Shown here piece by piece: positions 34,641 to 47,208 of a stretch of 64,000 bases of DNA; within the stretch, counting starts at the first letter, position 1, and each line of letters begins with the position of its first letter. Both the position numbers and the translations under genes were made by a program. The notes beneath the pieces were generated by a model. The model was not told where the DNA came from. It made no database searches and saw only the letters and a list, made by a program, of their open reading frames with translations. The stretch comes from Choanephora cucurbitarum (lineage: Eukaryota; Mucoromycota; Mucoromycetes; Mucorales; Choanephoraceae). Where the stretch lies: contig JAIWNI010000032.1 in NCBI GenBank assembly GCA_025331435.1, forward strand, positions 124,001 to 188,000. The letters run 5' to 3'.

Positions 34641-34848
34641 TCAATCACCTCCCTTCAACTTAATGACAATATCCTGATGAGTAGGTCTGTTGAGATCCTT
34701 GTAATATTTGGTATTGATAATGAAAACAACAGCCTCAGTATTGTCAACACATCATATATAGAGAAGAACATAAGTAGCACCTTCAAATCTAAAGTTATAG
34801 TAGTTTCATCCAAACCTCCTGGTGTTTCACTATCTAGATCAGCCATAG
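34641..34848 (-). pseudogene. Frameshifted remnant of an unidentified small protein
   Basis: Minus-strand reading from ATG at 34848 gives MADLDSETPGGLDETT. Then one base is missing and the protein-like frame continues as NFRFEGATYVLLYI, an in-frame TGA, then CVDNTEAVVFIINTKYYKDL, NRPTHQDIVIKLKGGD and a natural stop at 34641. One frameshift plus one stop in 70 codons indicates decay. No GT-AG intron repairs it. The family is unknown. Confidence 0.4.
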
Positions 34849-37800
34849 TCTAAACATCCTTTCCATAGGGATTGGCATTGTGGTGATCTGAGCACATTTA
34901 GTCTCAACAATGACAATAAGGTTACATAAAAAGACCAAATAAGTCATTTCAGATATAACATCAGAACTAAAGTAAAAAGATCTAAATCCTTACCAAATAA
35001 AGAATCCAATTGAAGTCAGTAAAGTTCACACTAAAGAACTAGACTAAAGAGATAGCATCACATCATTCGGTAACATAAGTCCCCAGGACAAGGAATGATG
35101 AAGTCAATTAAAGTCACAAGTAAAGAAGTACACTAATTTAGTACGAAATCTCCAATATGTGATTACATCAAAGTCTTTATTGAAAACATATAAATAATTG
35201 CTGTATTTGTATCTATGTAAAGATCATCTATCTTTTAGAATAATAAACAGAGTATAAACCGTCTCGTTGTACTTCTTACTGTCTCTCTACCTTTTCTACT
35301 TTTCATAACTTATATTTATCAAAACATCACAGGCATTATGCATCATATTTTAAGGGTGTTGAAAGATGTTAGCTGAAAAAGTAAATACATTATATTTGGT
35401 CTTTTTCAACCTCATTGGCTGTATCATAAACGTATATAATTTTAGTTGTCTTTCTAGCTCGTTCAGTTTCAAGAGTGTAGTTAAAATCATAGCTTTTGTT
35501 AGTCTTCAAGGGATTTAATTTGTTTTCTTCTGAGCGATTCTAAAGTTACTTTGACGATGACTGAAACAATGGAAGCAGCATTAAAAAAGTGTTCCTGAAA
35601 TCAATACATCAGATAGTCAATTTGACATTCAATCTAGAGAAGCATATCCACCTTCGTAATTGGATGTATATGTGCTCAAAATCAACACTTGGGACAGCGT
35701 AGAACCATGGAGAGATTTTTTGTAAATGTCGCTTTATTCGCAAACAAAGTCAATACATTTGTGATGCTTTAGTGTGAATTTTTAGTCTTGCTTTTGGTCA
35801 CTGGTAGTTCTCAAAAGGTTTTTGTCTAAATTCGACTCGGATTGCTCCTCAATTTTATTTCCTGAACTTTTTGTCTGTTTGAATCTATGTTCCTTAAGTA
35901 TTACCCAAGAAAATAAAGATCAAACAAACTGTCAGATTCAAAGCTCAAAAAAAGGCTACTTTGTTTGCAATAACTATCTAAAATATCACTAATATCATTT
36001 GTGTGCATAAAAGAGTTGTTCGCTTTTGCAGCATTTTTTTTAAATGTCCCGTAAATAACAGGTAACAGTTATCACATTTATAGCACCCTCTATGTAAAAA
36101 AAAGAAAGTTATCTTTTATTTAAAATGCATTTCTTATCTCTATCTATACTATTGAAAAATTCAATCTTAACCGAGTATTTCATGTACGTTTTATTCCAAC
36201 ATGCTCTTTGATTGTTTCAATGAGAACATATTCAGATGATGGATCAATTTATCCAAATATGTTAATGTCGTGATGTCTACTCGGATTTTAGAACTATTAT
36301 TTTTCCAAATATGGACGTATATACAACATGAAGTACAAAAGTCTCAAACTATATTAGTATTGTCTAACTTATAAGGTTTGTCTTGATGAAACACGCCAAG
36401 ATTTATTTCGCTAGGTTAGCTGACAAACCTTCTTGAGATACATATAGTACTTTGAGTTATCGAATCACCAACTGTTGTATTCTTTAACAAACTTTGAATA
36501 GTCTTTCTCTCTATAAAGTTTACTGTTTTCAAATAAGCTTTGGCTCTTGTATTAGATATATAGTATCCTCATACACCATATAATGGGCCTTGATTTCTTG
36601 CGAACAAACAATTCTTCATCTATTGCAGGCACCAAATAAGGTAACTGGATAGCGATATTTAAATTTTCACGGAAGAAACAACACTTTTGAGTTTCTGTAC
36701 TATTTTGACTTAAGTCATGGAGAAGAAAAATGTTCACATCACAAAACCTTCCTTTTTCCCTGTTTTTTCTTCTTTCAGCAAGTAATTCCTCTCATCTACC
36801 AGTTCAGTGCTAACGCCGAGGAAGTCAGTTCAATAATTCACATCGTTTGGCGGATGACTAATGCAAGTTACCATAACGCTCGACTGGAAGGTCTTTGCTT
36901 CTTTAATTTTGCTTTGTGTATCAAGATCAATATAATCCCTGTGATGCTTGTCCTTTTACTTGACATCAAATGTTGATAGATACGCTTGATGCTGTAGTAT
37001 ATGACCGCAGAACACTTTTCCAGGACTTCTCTTTGTAAACGACCATTACTTTCGAATAAGGAAACACAGTGTTTCGAATTTTACCTTTTTTTTTTGCTTT
37101 TGCTAGCCGTAAAAAAATTGTTCGCATTTTCTTCTTCTTTGTAGTGGATTTCTTAGTGCCACAATGTGTTATGTGATCGAGGAATACACAAATTAAGAAA
37201 GCAAAGAAGGGTCGTTAGGTAGTACCATAAGAAGGTTAATAATTGACGCGAGTATGCTATTTTTTCTAAATAAGAAATGATCCCGTCTTGCCGACTTTTG
37301 TTTTTATAATGTGGAGAAAGTCTGTTACACAAATGATGAATATTAGGGAACATTGTCGGTGCAGAAGAACAAAGAAAAGCCAAAAAAAGCATAGTCTATT
37401 ATTGATGCTTGAGTAAATATTAATCTGAATCAATGAACAATGAACAAGGTCCTCCGATATACATGTTAATGCTGTATAATCCCTTTTCTTTACTCTTCTT
37501 TTTTTTAATGATCTCACTGAGTAGAGCAGCAGAACTTTTGTAGCTTACGAATTGTTTGAAAAAAAGTTAAAATGAGACAGAGAAAAGTTGAGGTGTGAGA
37601 GGAAAAAGTTTGAAAAACATCTTTTGCCCAAATTCTCCTTTGAATCCAATATATGAAGTCAGATATTAAGTTTAGTCTTCCTTCTTTTTGATTATACTCA
37701 TTCGTATTAAACCATACACAGTGCAAGTCAACTCAAGCTGGAGAAGATGACTTTCGCTTTACGACAGACTCATTCTCCTCGCAAATAAAGTGAAAGAGCC

Positions 37801-38061
37801 TTAGTCTAAGAACCTCCTCATTACAAAAAAGAAAGAAACCATACAAACTCCAATGAGAAAATTCAAGAGCAAGAAATTTCTGATCTGTCATACATTCAAT
37901 TAGGTTTCCCTGCCAGAAAAAAGTTGGCTAATCCAGGGATTTGAAAGGAATCGGTCATTTGTGAACGACTGAATCAAGCGTGTGTAGATTAAGGGAAAAT
38001 AGAATCATATAAATAGTAGGCCCTTTCGCTTATTCAGATCTAATTTCTCATCCAAACAATT
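34849..38061. other. Gene-poor AT-rich region; GH3 promoter at right edge
   Basis: No intact gene was recognised over 3.2 kb. Minus-strand sequence at about 35640-35900 has weak protein-like pieces (KIEEQSESNLDKNLL, KFTLKHHKCIDFVCE) broken by stops. Open frames at 36552-36737, 37153-37517 and 37514-37726 have no recognised family. The last 60 bases hold a TATA-like box for the beta-glucosidase gene. Confidence 0.45.
38008..38015 (+). promoter_or_regulatory. TATA-like box of GH3 gene
   Basis: TATAAATA lies 54 bases before the beta-glucosidase ATG. It was identified by motif and spacing only. Confidence 0.45.
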
Positions 38062-40361
38062 ATGCTTCTTCCATCTCTTTCTATTACTGCTATTACTCTG
38101 TTAGTCGCCATCAGCACTGCTAGTCATCTGATAGATGCTAAGGTGACTCCTCTTTCGTGGGATGCTGCTTATGACAAGGCCAAATTACTCGTTGGCAAAA
38201 TGACATTGGAACAAAAAGTCAACATCACCACTGGTATTGGTTTTGGAAAGGGTTTGTGTGTAGGTAACACTTACGCTGTTGAAGAACTTGGCTTCCCCTC
38301 GCTCTGTCTTCAGAATTCTCCTTTGGGTGTTGGTTCAGCTAACAATGTGACTTCTGGTGTTGCTGGCGTCAACGCAGCTGCTTCTTTTGACAAGAATGCT
38401 ATCTATGAGCGTGGTCGATATATGGGCCGAGAGTTCTATGGCAAAGGCATTCACATTCAATTGGGTCCTACTATGAACTTTATGCGTTCTCCTGAAGGCG
38501 GTCGTGGTTGGGAATCTGGAGGTGAAGATCCTTTCTTGACAGGTGTTGTCTCTGCTGAAACTATTAAGGGTATTCAAGATGAAGGCGTTATTGCTACTGC
38601 CAAGCACTACATTCTCAATGATCAAGAATTGAACAGAACGACCAGCTCTTCTGACACAGACTCCAGAACATTACATGAAGTATATTTGTGGCCTTTTGCT
38701 CGTTCAGTCGAAGCCGGTGTAGCTTCTATTATGTGTGCTTACAATAAACTCAATGGGACCTATGCTTGTGAAGATGATTATACCTTGAACACTGTCTTGA
38801 AAGGTGAATTAGGCTTCAAGGGCTTTGTTCAATCTGATTGGGCGGCTACTTTCTCTACTGCGAAATCTGTTAACAGCGGTTTGGATATGACTATGCCTGG
38901 TGATATTGTTATGGGTGAAGATTCGAGTTACTTTGGCAAGAATCTGACCAAGGCTGTTAAGAACAAAGAAGTTGAAGAAAGCAGAGTAACCGACATGGCC
39001 ATGCGTATCGTTGCCTCATGGTACAAGATGCGTCAAGATAACAACTTTTCTAAGACCACCATCAACTCCTTCAACTTGACAGCGGCTCCTTACGTCAATG
39101 TACAGTCCAACCATAAGAAACTTGTTCGCGAAATGGGTGCTGCTTCCACAGTTCTCCTGAAGAATGAAGGTGTTCTTCCCATCAACAGCAAGAAAGCTGG
39201 AAAGATTGCCATTATCGGATCCGATGCTGGACCCAATCCTTATGTTCTTAACTGTGTTGAACATGGTTGCAGGTAATTTGACAATGATCTTTTCTCTTAT
39301 TTTTTTTTCTTTGATATTGTGCTTATATTTTTTTAACAATAGTAACGGTACATTAGCCCAAGGTTGGGGCTCTGGTTCAGTTTATTATCCTTATCTAATC
39401 GATCCCCTTGCTGGTCTTTCTGATGCTCTTGGTAAGGAAGTCGAGATTGCCTCTTATTTAGATGACTGGAACCTTGAAGAGGCTGCTGACACTGCTAAGG
39501 ATGCTGACTATGCCTTTGTATTCTCCAACTCTGATTCTGGCGAAGAGTATATTATTGTTGATGGCAACAAAGGTGACCGTAATAATCTTTCTTTGTGGCA
39601 CAATGGTGACAACTTGGTAAGTTTCATTTTGCTTGGTCTGTTTTTCTTCTTCTTTCTAACATGTACCATTTTAGATTAAAGCTGTCGCTGATGCTAACAA
39701 GAACACTATCGTCGTTATTCATGCTGTAGGCGCCGTTCTTATGCCTTGGATTAACCATCCTAACATCAAAGCTGTTGTCTGGCCCGGTCTTCAAGGTCAA
39801 GAATCTGGTAACACATTGGCTGATGTCGTCCTTGGCAAAGTCAATCCCTCTGGTCGCCTGCCTTATACCATTGCTAAAGAAGCCTCTGATTACAATGTCA
39901 AGCCTGACCCTAGCCAAAATGTCAACTATAGTGAAAAGCTCTTGATGGGCTACAAATGGTTTGATTATGCCAAGATTGAGCCTCTCTTCCCTTTTGGTCA
40001 TGGTCTTTCTTACACTACTTTTGATTACTCCAATTTGAAAATTCACGCTAACAAGAAGACTACTTTTGTCGAGGCCTCTGTCACTGTCAAGAACACTGGT
40101 GGTTTAGATGGTGCTGAGGTTGTTCAAGCTTATCTCTCATTCCCTGACAATGCTGGTGAGCCTCCTAAGCTTCTTCGTGGTTTCGAAAAGGTCTTTTTGA
40201 AGAAGGGCAAGAAAGAGACTGTCAAGTTTGAACTCTCCAAGACTGAACTCAGCATTTGGGATACTGCTGCCAACAAATGGATTGTTCCTTCCGGTAAGTT
40301 TACTCTCCATGTTGGTGCCTCAAGCCGTGATATCCGCCAATCTACTTCTTTCAACCTTTAA
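38062..40361 (+). CDS. Beta-glucosidase, glycoside hydrolase family 3, secreted
   Basis: Three exons (38062-39272, 39343-39616, 39675-40361) give 723 aa. A signal peptide of about 26 residues (SITAITLLVAISTASHLIDA) is followed by the GH3 N-terminal barrel: KMTLEQKVNITTGIG, GRGWESGGEDPFLTG, ATAKHYILNDQE, and the nucleophile region GFVQSDWAA, where Asp of SDW is the predicted nucleophile. The GH3 C-terminal domain follows, with the acid/base loop SDSGEEYI, VVWPGLQGQESG and PSGRLPYTIAK. A terminal fibronectin III-like domain begins near FPFGHGLSYT. It probably hydrolyses cellobiose or other beta-glucosides outside the cell. Several N-glycosylation sequons are present. Confidence 0.95.
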
Positions 40362-41197
40362 TTTATTCCAACCATTTTTTCTGTAATTATAATAAACAAT
40401 AACTAATTCGATTTCGATAAACTACTTTGCGTGCCTTTATTCTATAACTTAGATGAGTTTTGGTAATAAAAATGATAAATTGTTTCAATAGATGACATTT
40501 TACCCAGAAGCCTTTCTCTCTTTCTTTTTACAGTGAAGACCGACTAAGGAATCAAATCAGTCAATTTATCCTAACGAAAATCATTTAAAGCTGGAAGTCA
40601 ATCAATTCCAACTAAAAAAAAACGATTAAACAGAAAGGCTAAAGAGGGAAATCTCTCTCTTGTGTTTCTTCTTTATTTCTTCTGATAGCTCCTTTATAAC
40701 GACTTCGCATCCATACAGGGTAGCTCAAACTGGGTGTGTTCATGCTGCATTGGTACGCTATTCTTTATTGACTAGATAACACATCAAAGGAAAAAGGAGC
40801 GCTTACGAAGCAAGGTAAAAAAAAAAACACGTCTTTAGTTGGGTGCAGCGATCAAACTATACTGTAGGTTTCATCTTCCTTCTTTACTCAAAAGCACAAG
40901 AGAGAGAACCAGTACAATTTTAATTCTTCGTTTGCACAAAGTCCAATTGACATAAAGTCTCATATGGAAAAGCCTAACGTTTCTATAGTGATATATGACT
41001 GATTGTATTGTCAATAGATCGTAGATCTCGCATTACTGCTTCTTTGAGCTACATTATCACTCATAATTAGAACTCGATCGGCTCATAATTTATGCTCAGT
41101 CAAATCAGATATCAACCAGAACTAAACCCAGCCACCCCTCTTTCGGATTTTCTAACCTTTGCGGCCCAACTTCTTTGTTTTTCTTTCAGTCATCCTC
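40362..41197. other. Intergenic region between GH3 and COQ9
   Basis: No gene was seen. It is AT-rich and holds the 3' flank of the beta-glucosidase gene and the promoter side of COQ9. No repeat was recognised. Confidence 0.5.
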
Positions 41198-42333
41198 ATG
41201 TCTGCCATTCGTTCTGTCTTCAACCATACCATTCGTCAAAAGAATACTTTTGTTGGTTTATGTAGACCTGCTTTTGTTCGTGTGTATACGATGGAGCATG
41301 TTGCGTAGGTCATTCTCAACTCCTTTTTCACTCTCACTCTAACAAAAAATAAAATAAAAAAGATCTAAGCAAGCAACTGTATCACCTACTCAACCAAAGG
41401 ATCCCCGAGTTGAGCTTCTTGAAGCTACTTTGCCTTTTGTTCAAAAGCATGGCTGGTCTATGGAGAGCATGATGCAAGGTGCCCGTAGCTTGGGTTATCC
41501 TTCTGTTGCTCATGGTATCTTTTCTGGTGGAGAGGCAGGATTGATTGATGTACACTTGGCTGTTCAAAGAGAAAACTTTGTTAAACAAATCAAGGAAAAG
41601 GCTGAACAGGGCGAATTGGAAGGGTAAGGGATAGAGATCATAGTTAGAGTGGGAAGACTAATGCGTATTGCCAAAGTTTGACAATGAATGAAAAGATCAA
41701 GTTGCTTACAAGTATGCGTCTGGAATTGAATAAGCCATACATTAAACAATGGCCAGAGGTAAGACGATAAAAATGATATAAAGGAGGAGGAAGCATGAAT
41801 TAAGCGTTTGTATTCCAAAGGCACTTGCTATTATGGCACGTCCTTCTAATGTTCCTATGTCATTGAAGCATTTGGGTGATATTGTTGATGATATTTGGTA
41901 TTATGCAGGTGACAGAAGTCCTGATGTAAGTCTAAAATGTGACAAAATGAAAACAAGAGTACTGAACAAAAAAAAATAGTTCAACTGGTACACAAAGCGT
42001 GCTTCATTGGCTGCAGTCTATAGTGCAACTGATATCTTCATGACACAAGATTTGAGTCCAAACTATATTGAGACAGAACGCTTTTTGTCAAGGAAATTAG
42101 ATCAAGCAAACTGGATTGGTTCTTCTGCACGTCAAGTAAGTTATTTGTACACGTCATTATATGAAATGACTGACAACTCAATTTTGTAGTTGGGTACTAT
42201 GCTGGAGTTCGGTGCTAGAAGTATGCTCAGTGCTGTGGCTAACGTAAGTCATTCATCTTGTCACATGGCACAATTTAACCCTTTTATCTTTGTTTGTTTT
42301 GTTGATTATTATTAGCGTGGAGGACGATTCTGA
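41198..42333 (+). CDS. COQ9: Ubiquinone biosynthesis protein COQ9, mitochondrial
   Basis: Seven exons (41198-41304, 41363-41623, 41677-41758, 41821-41925, 41980-42135, 42190-42243, 42316-42333) give 260 aa. COQ9 is a lipid-binding TetR-like-fold protein that presents the Q precursor to COQ7 in the mitochondrial CoQ synthome. A basic, Arg/Thr/Phe-rich start (MSAIRSVFNHTIRQKN...) fits a mitochondrial presequence. The conserved COQ9 blocks are VELLEATLPFVQKHGWSMES, LGYPSVAHGIF, PSNVPMSLKHLGDIVDDIWY, WYTKRASLAAVYSATDIFM and QDLSPNYIETERFLSRKL. The last coding exon is only 18 nt (RGGRF). It is convergent with the PAS-like gene, 144 bases apart. Confidence 0.92.
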
Positions 42334-42477
42334 TGAAAAAGTATGTATGTTTATATAGAAACGGATTATTTACAAAAAAAAATGATATTCTATCATAAAT
42401 ATATATATATATATATGTATATGCATACGTAAATAAATATGCAGGAAGATTATAGAACAAGTGAAAAGGGTATTATT

Positions 42478-43515
42478 TTAAACAAGTATATCACAATAGA
42501 CAGTCTGGTGTTGGATGGTTGTTTTGGAAATCAGCCATTCTGTTGTTTGGTCCAATGCGTCATCTATAAAGGCCTTTGAGGTAGTAGGCGATATGCCTAC
42601 CCAGCTTATCATGCGACACAAGCAGTTGATCTCTGGTCGTTCTTTAGTTGCTTCAATTGCTCGCCTAAACATGTACTCTGACGAGTTGGAAACTAAAAGT
42701 GCTAGTGAAGATTTAGTATCGTCATGCCAGAGTGACCATAGTGTCTGAACAGCAAAGATCAAGATGCCAGCTAAATTTCGAGCAGCCAAAGTGATGCCCT
42801 GTTCCAATGCATGCCAAAACTTTTGTTGTAATCGTGTCACCATCTTTTCGATATAACAATGCGTTGTTTGTATCACAAGCTGATTTGTGTTGTCTTCTTC
42901 TGATTTCGATTCTAGATAAGGTGTCATCAAACAAAGTATACGGTTGCCTCCTTCAATCGACATTACTTTGAATTCTGTCCATCTTCCTTCTGTTTCTGAT
43001 TCTGCTAATAACCGAACATGAAATGTGGAAAGTGTAGATGATTTAGTGGCTTCATTTAGACCGGCACAAAACATCTGAACATCATCTGAGTGGATATAAC
43101 GCATCATCGGCTGACCGATGTTCATATGAAAAGAGTCGTTCTGTTGATAACAAGGTTGAAAGAGGGCATCAATGGTGCCATACATAGTGAGGCGAGAAAT
43201 CGTTAGACGATCAATATCTTGTTGTTGGTATAACTGATCGAGTTCTGAAATGTCTGTACAGACAATGACTTTTGCATCTCCGTCTTCATGAGTGCATATA
43301 CACAGTGTGCGATTATCCTTGATCAGTGTCACTAAAGATTGTTGCTGTTGTTGTTGCTGTTGTTGCATTATCCAGATAGTGGATAGATTTTGATGAACAA
43401 GTTGTTCGCAGACCAATAATCTCATCATTTCTTTAGAGGCAAAAGTAATGACATTTTTACGGTTGACTCTAACTATTGCCATCGATCTTAAAGGACAGTC
43501 TGAAATGGAATGCAT
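42478..43515 (-). CDS. PAS-fold-like protein
   Basis: A single uninterrupted frame of 345 aa from the ATG at 43515. An in-frame upstream ATG at 43593 would add a hydrophobic, Phe/Tyr-rich leader that looks like untranslated AT-rich sequence. Residues about 1-100 (MAIVRVNRKNVITFASKEMM, a nine-Gln run, KVIVCTDISELDQLY) and about 110-225 (SRLTMYGTIDALFQPCYQQN, MMRYIHSDDVQMFCAGLNEA, FHVRLLAESETEGRWTEFKV) resemble two PAS/PAC units, as in white-collar-type fungal proteins. A GATA zinc finger and a LOV flavin motif (NCRFLQ) are absent. The C-terminus is helical and unassigned. Function is unknown. It is perhaps a signalling or transcriptional adaptor. Confidence 0.65.
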   Translation of the reverse strand: MHSISDCPLRSMAIVRVNRKNVITFASKEMMRLLVCEQLVHQNLSTIWIMQQQQQQQQQSLVTLIKDNRTLCICTHEDGDAKVIVCTDISELDQLYQQQDIDRLTISRLTMYGTIDALFQPCYQQNDSFHMNIGQPMMRYIHSDDVQMFCAGLNEATKSSTLSTFHVRLLAESETEGRWTEFKVMSIEGGNRILCLMTPYLESKSEEDNTNQLVIQTTHCYIEKMVTRLQQKFWHALEQGITLAARNLAGILIFAVQTLWSLWHDDTKSSLALLVSNSSEYMFRRAIEATKERPEINCLCRMISWVGISPTTSKAFIDDALDQTTEWLISKTTIQHQTVYCDILV

Positions 43516-45374
43516 TGTTACTAGATGAATTGATTTAAAAAAAAAATATAAATATATATACAAAAGAAGAAAAAAAAGTAAAAAAAATGCCAAGGGACTT
43601 TGGTCAAATCTCTTGTCGGGCGTTTTCTAGTATAATGTGACTAGTTAAAGCATGCGTCTAAACATTCAGCTATATAACACATTTGAGTGAGTGTTTTACA
43701 ATCAACTCCTTGTCACAAGGATAAAAAATGCCCACCATCTAAAAAAGGAAAGAAAATGCAGTTTATGATGGGACTTTTTTTTTTCTGTAAGATATTATGT
43801 TGGCTCTCGGGGAAAGGGATACCTTAGTTGTATAGGTTCAAGGACCATGAATCAGTCGTTTTGTAATGATAGAGTCTAAATAGAGCAATGCTCTTTAAGG
43901 CAATTCGTTTATATATTAACTCTTCCTGCAGCACTGTCCTAGGAACAGAAGAACTTCAAATGAATTCAAGTAACCCTTTTTAATTGGTTAAGCCTTACGG
44001 TGGTGTAGCGTCATGATTCAGACCAGGTGCTAACCATGTTTCAGTACTTTGACACATGCATTTGCGTCTATTGCTTTAGATCTGAATAAAAAAAATGATT
44101 TCCAAGATCTTAGCATTTGTTCAAATCGAGACAAGAAAAAAAAATATTACTCTGTGTGGAGAAGAATTAAGCTTCTGTGGTTCGAAATGGAATCTGCACT
44201 ACAGAAAGTGTTTTGTAAAGTATGATTAGTCTATGCTTATTATACAAAGCATATGAAATCTTGCTAGTTTAGTTCAAACACAGGAGTATAGTATGCATCT
44301 TTATCTTTAATAGCATATAATAGATAATTGTTTGTGCCCTGTTGACTCCTTCGGAAACATATTGTAAACAAAGTACCTGCATCATTACTTTGCACGGAGA
44401 ACAGTTACAGTGTTATTATTCAGAAGCGATAAAGTAGCATAGTTTGGCTCTGACATAGCTTAAGAGCGTTACTTGATTCTATCTCTCAAATGGTAGGAAA
44501 TCAACATCATGATTTTCGTTTATTTTTTATTGTTATTAGGAGAGAATTGTTGTCGCCACAATCACGGATACACAGGGCCCAAAGAAAAGTATAAAAGAGA
44601 TAAGGTTTTTCTTCCTAATTAATGTATTGACGGTGAGCCATCTTCCTTAATAAACTAATTTGACACTAGTATCCTTTTTTTTTTAGTATGCGTGTCTGAG
44701 AACAAGGTATTTCTGCTTTAACAAACCAATTTAGTCTTTTGTTGCTATTCAAATAAGCCGATACACACATGCATGTTATCCGTCAATTAATTTAGGCATA
44801 CTTCTTTATAGCCTTTCACTCTCTCACTCACTTTGACTTTATCTTTTATTTACACTTTTCAGTTGAGATCAGCACCTTGGCTTATATTTGAAAACTAATA
44901 GTGACATCAACAGCAAAATGACTTTCCCATACTCCCTCCCCTCTCCAAAATGAGAAAAAGATACATTAAACTAACTAGTACTAATCATATTGAGTCTGTG
45001 AAGTCAAAGAAAGGTCAAGTGTATGCCTTATTCAAATATAGTCTAGTAAAGCATATTTGTCTCATCTTAAGGACCCAACAATACCAAACCATTCCCCTTT
45101 TTTTCTTTAAATTAGCATTACTACTTCTTTGATATTTTACGTCATGACCCTACTCATCATGAAGAAAAGATAGTTTGTATAAGTTTCAGAACAATTCGGA
45201 AATTTTGCTTCTGTCATTACATCAATACTTCTTTAAAAAAAATATTGGTTTAGATCATGTCAATCAAAAGAATTCATTTTTTTATACTTTTGCCACACTG
45301 ATTGGGAAAAAAAATGGGGAGGGAGGTGAGTTAATCTAGTTTGAGTTTATGAGTTTAATTATGTTATTTCTTGT
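43516..45374. other. Intergenic region, no gene seen
   Basis: 1.86 kb of AT-rich sequence between two minus-strand genes. Short open frames (for example 44950-45132) lack any family resemblance. No repeat, tRNA or palindrome stood out. Confidence 0.5.
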
Positions 45375-46854
45375 TCATTTACCAATCTTACCCTGTTTAG
45401 TGTAATACCCTACTTGTTTAAATGGATAATAAGGTGGGTAGGCGTAGTAAACGATGGTAGGATAGGGCTCCATGTAACATGCATTCTCATTGTATTCTAA
45501 GTAGGTTTCAGATGCAATCATGACGTCTGTTACATACAGTTTGATAAATTCTTACCTTTTGTGCTATAGAATGGGTTTGTATAACCTGCAGCATCATTTG
45601 GCTGATTGACGTTCTCTGCATAATTGATTGGTACCTAATAGACTATCTTAACATGGATTTAAGGTTTGCATAATTTCATTTTTTTTCTTTACTGAAGTAT
45701 CATTTGGCATATACTGTGGTGGGCCATATTCTTCAATGAATTTATGCTGAAAATAATCAGGTGGTGGCGGTGGTACTGCAATGGATAAGGGTGGTATCCT
45801 GTTAGTCATTTGGCATGGATTTCGTTGATATTGCTGGCGATAGGATACACGTAATGTTTTGTCTTTAAAGACATTGCCGTTCTATTGAGGAGTATTAGAG
45901 AATACAAGGCAAATATAACATGAGCTTACTTCTTGATCAATGGCTTGAGCAGCTTCAAATGGATGTTGATATTTAATGAAAGCAAATACTTTCTTTTCAG
46001 GACATCGGTTATAAGGCTTTTGAATCAAGTGAACATTAAGCACCTTTCCATAAGATCCAAACAGACTATACAATTCTTCTTGCTGTGTGTCTTGAGGAAG
46101 ATTACCTACAAACACGCTTGATTTATCTAATCTACATGCATTGCCACAAATGCCATATAGATTATCGGTATCCATGTTTGAAGCCCATTCAACAAACCAT
46201 CTCTGTTGATGTCGACTGATCTGTTCAAAGTCTGAGAATCTTAAGGTCTAATATCGAAATAGAGTCAATGTCCTCTTTTTTTTTTTTCTTATGTTTGAAG
46301 GTTTCTTACCAAATAAGCTTTGATTGCATCTTCTCTGTATCTGAATTTGACAACAATAGAGTGGAATTTCCCATGTGGTTGAAGCACTGTGATATCCTCA
46401 ATCTCTCCAAAAGAAGATAAAGCAGAACGAATAAACTGTTATCAAAAGGAAACTATCGTGTTAGCTACAGAGACACATTGATTCAGCTTTATCTTGCCTT
46501 TTTATGAAAGGGTTGACTAAAAGAGACCAAGCAAATGGATCGATTCACCCTGGCTGGTTCACAGCGAATGCTTCTGCCGTGTAATATGGTTCCTGGTGCC
46601 TCTTTGATGGCTGTTTTTGAATCTTCCACACGCTATGACAATAGGTGAGTACATGGATAGTTCCTTGGAAAACAAGGGGAACACGATCTTACTTCAAATT
46701 GAACAAAAGCATAAGGTCTCTTTAGCCAGTCTTTAAGGACCTTGACACTTGATAGAGTTCCCCATTGAAGAAAATGCTGAAACACATCTGATTGTAGCTC
46801 TTCATCTGGTACATCTTTGCTCAAGCTATGCTTTATCAACAGTCTGATTGTCAT
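45375..46854 (-). CDS. RNA-binding protein with three RRM domains
   Basis: Seven exons on the minus strand (46854-46693, 46632-46498, 46435-46310, 46247-45930, 45881-45693, 45634-45556, 45496-45375) give 376 aa. Intron 2 is GC-AG. RRM1: TIRLLIKHSLSKDVPDEELQ, LKRPYAFVQFE. RRM2, more divergent: SICLVSFSQPFHKKFIRSAL, FHSIVVKFRYREDAI. RRM3: SSVFVGNLPQDTQQEELYSL, KVFAFIKYQHPFEAAQAID. RNP1/RNP2 signatures are clearest in RRM3. The tail is Pro/Tyr/Asn-rich (AVPPPPPDYF, YYAYPPYYPF). It may bind mRNA in the nucleus or cytoplasm; the target is unknown. A separate upstream ATG near 47029 (MSSEDQVQLNQTIKE) could be a 5' exon, but I could not join it in phase. Confidence 0.8.
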
Positions 46855-47208
46855 CTTTGCTTTTCTTTCCTACCTTGCTACGAACACACAGGCTGCAGGA
46901 TCTTCTTTCTTTTTCATTTCTTTTTTTTTTAATATACATGTTATTTAAAGGCATTCTCAAAGTCTATGTTGAAAGGGTACCTTTCTCTTTAATGGTCTGA
47001 TTTAATTGAACTTGATCTTCTGAAGACATATTAAGGGTACAGAGGAAAAAGAAAGAAAGAAAGAAGAGAGAGAGAGATCAACGCATAGGCTTGATAATAT
47101 TAATTTTCAATATGTCTGTCAAATATATCATGCTGGAACTTAAAAAAAAAAGCCTATCTTAATTTTACTCAATTATTCATTTTCCTTTTTTTTTTTGGTA
47201 TAAATGAT

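Noticed and set aside
43516..43593. Upstream start for the PAS-like protein
   Set aside because: The added residues are a run of Phe/Leu/Tyr from AT-rich leader sequence. The ATG at 43515 begins the PAS-like fold directly.
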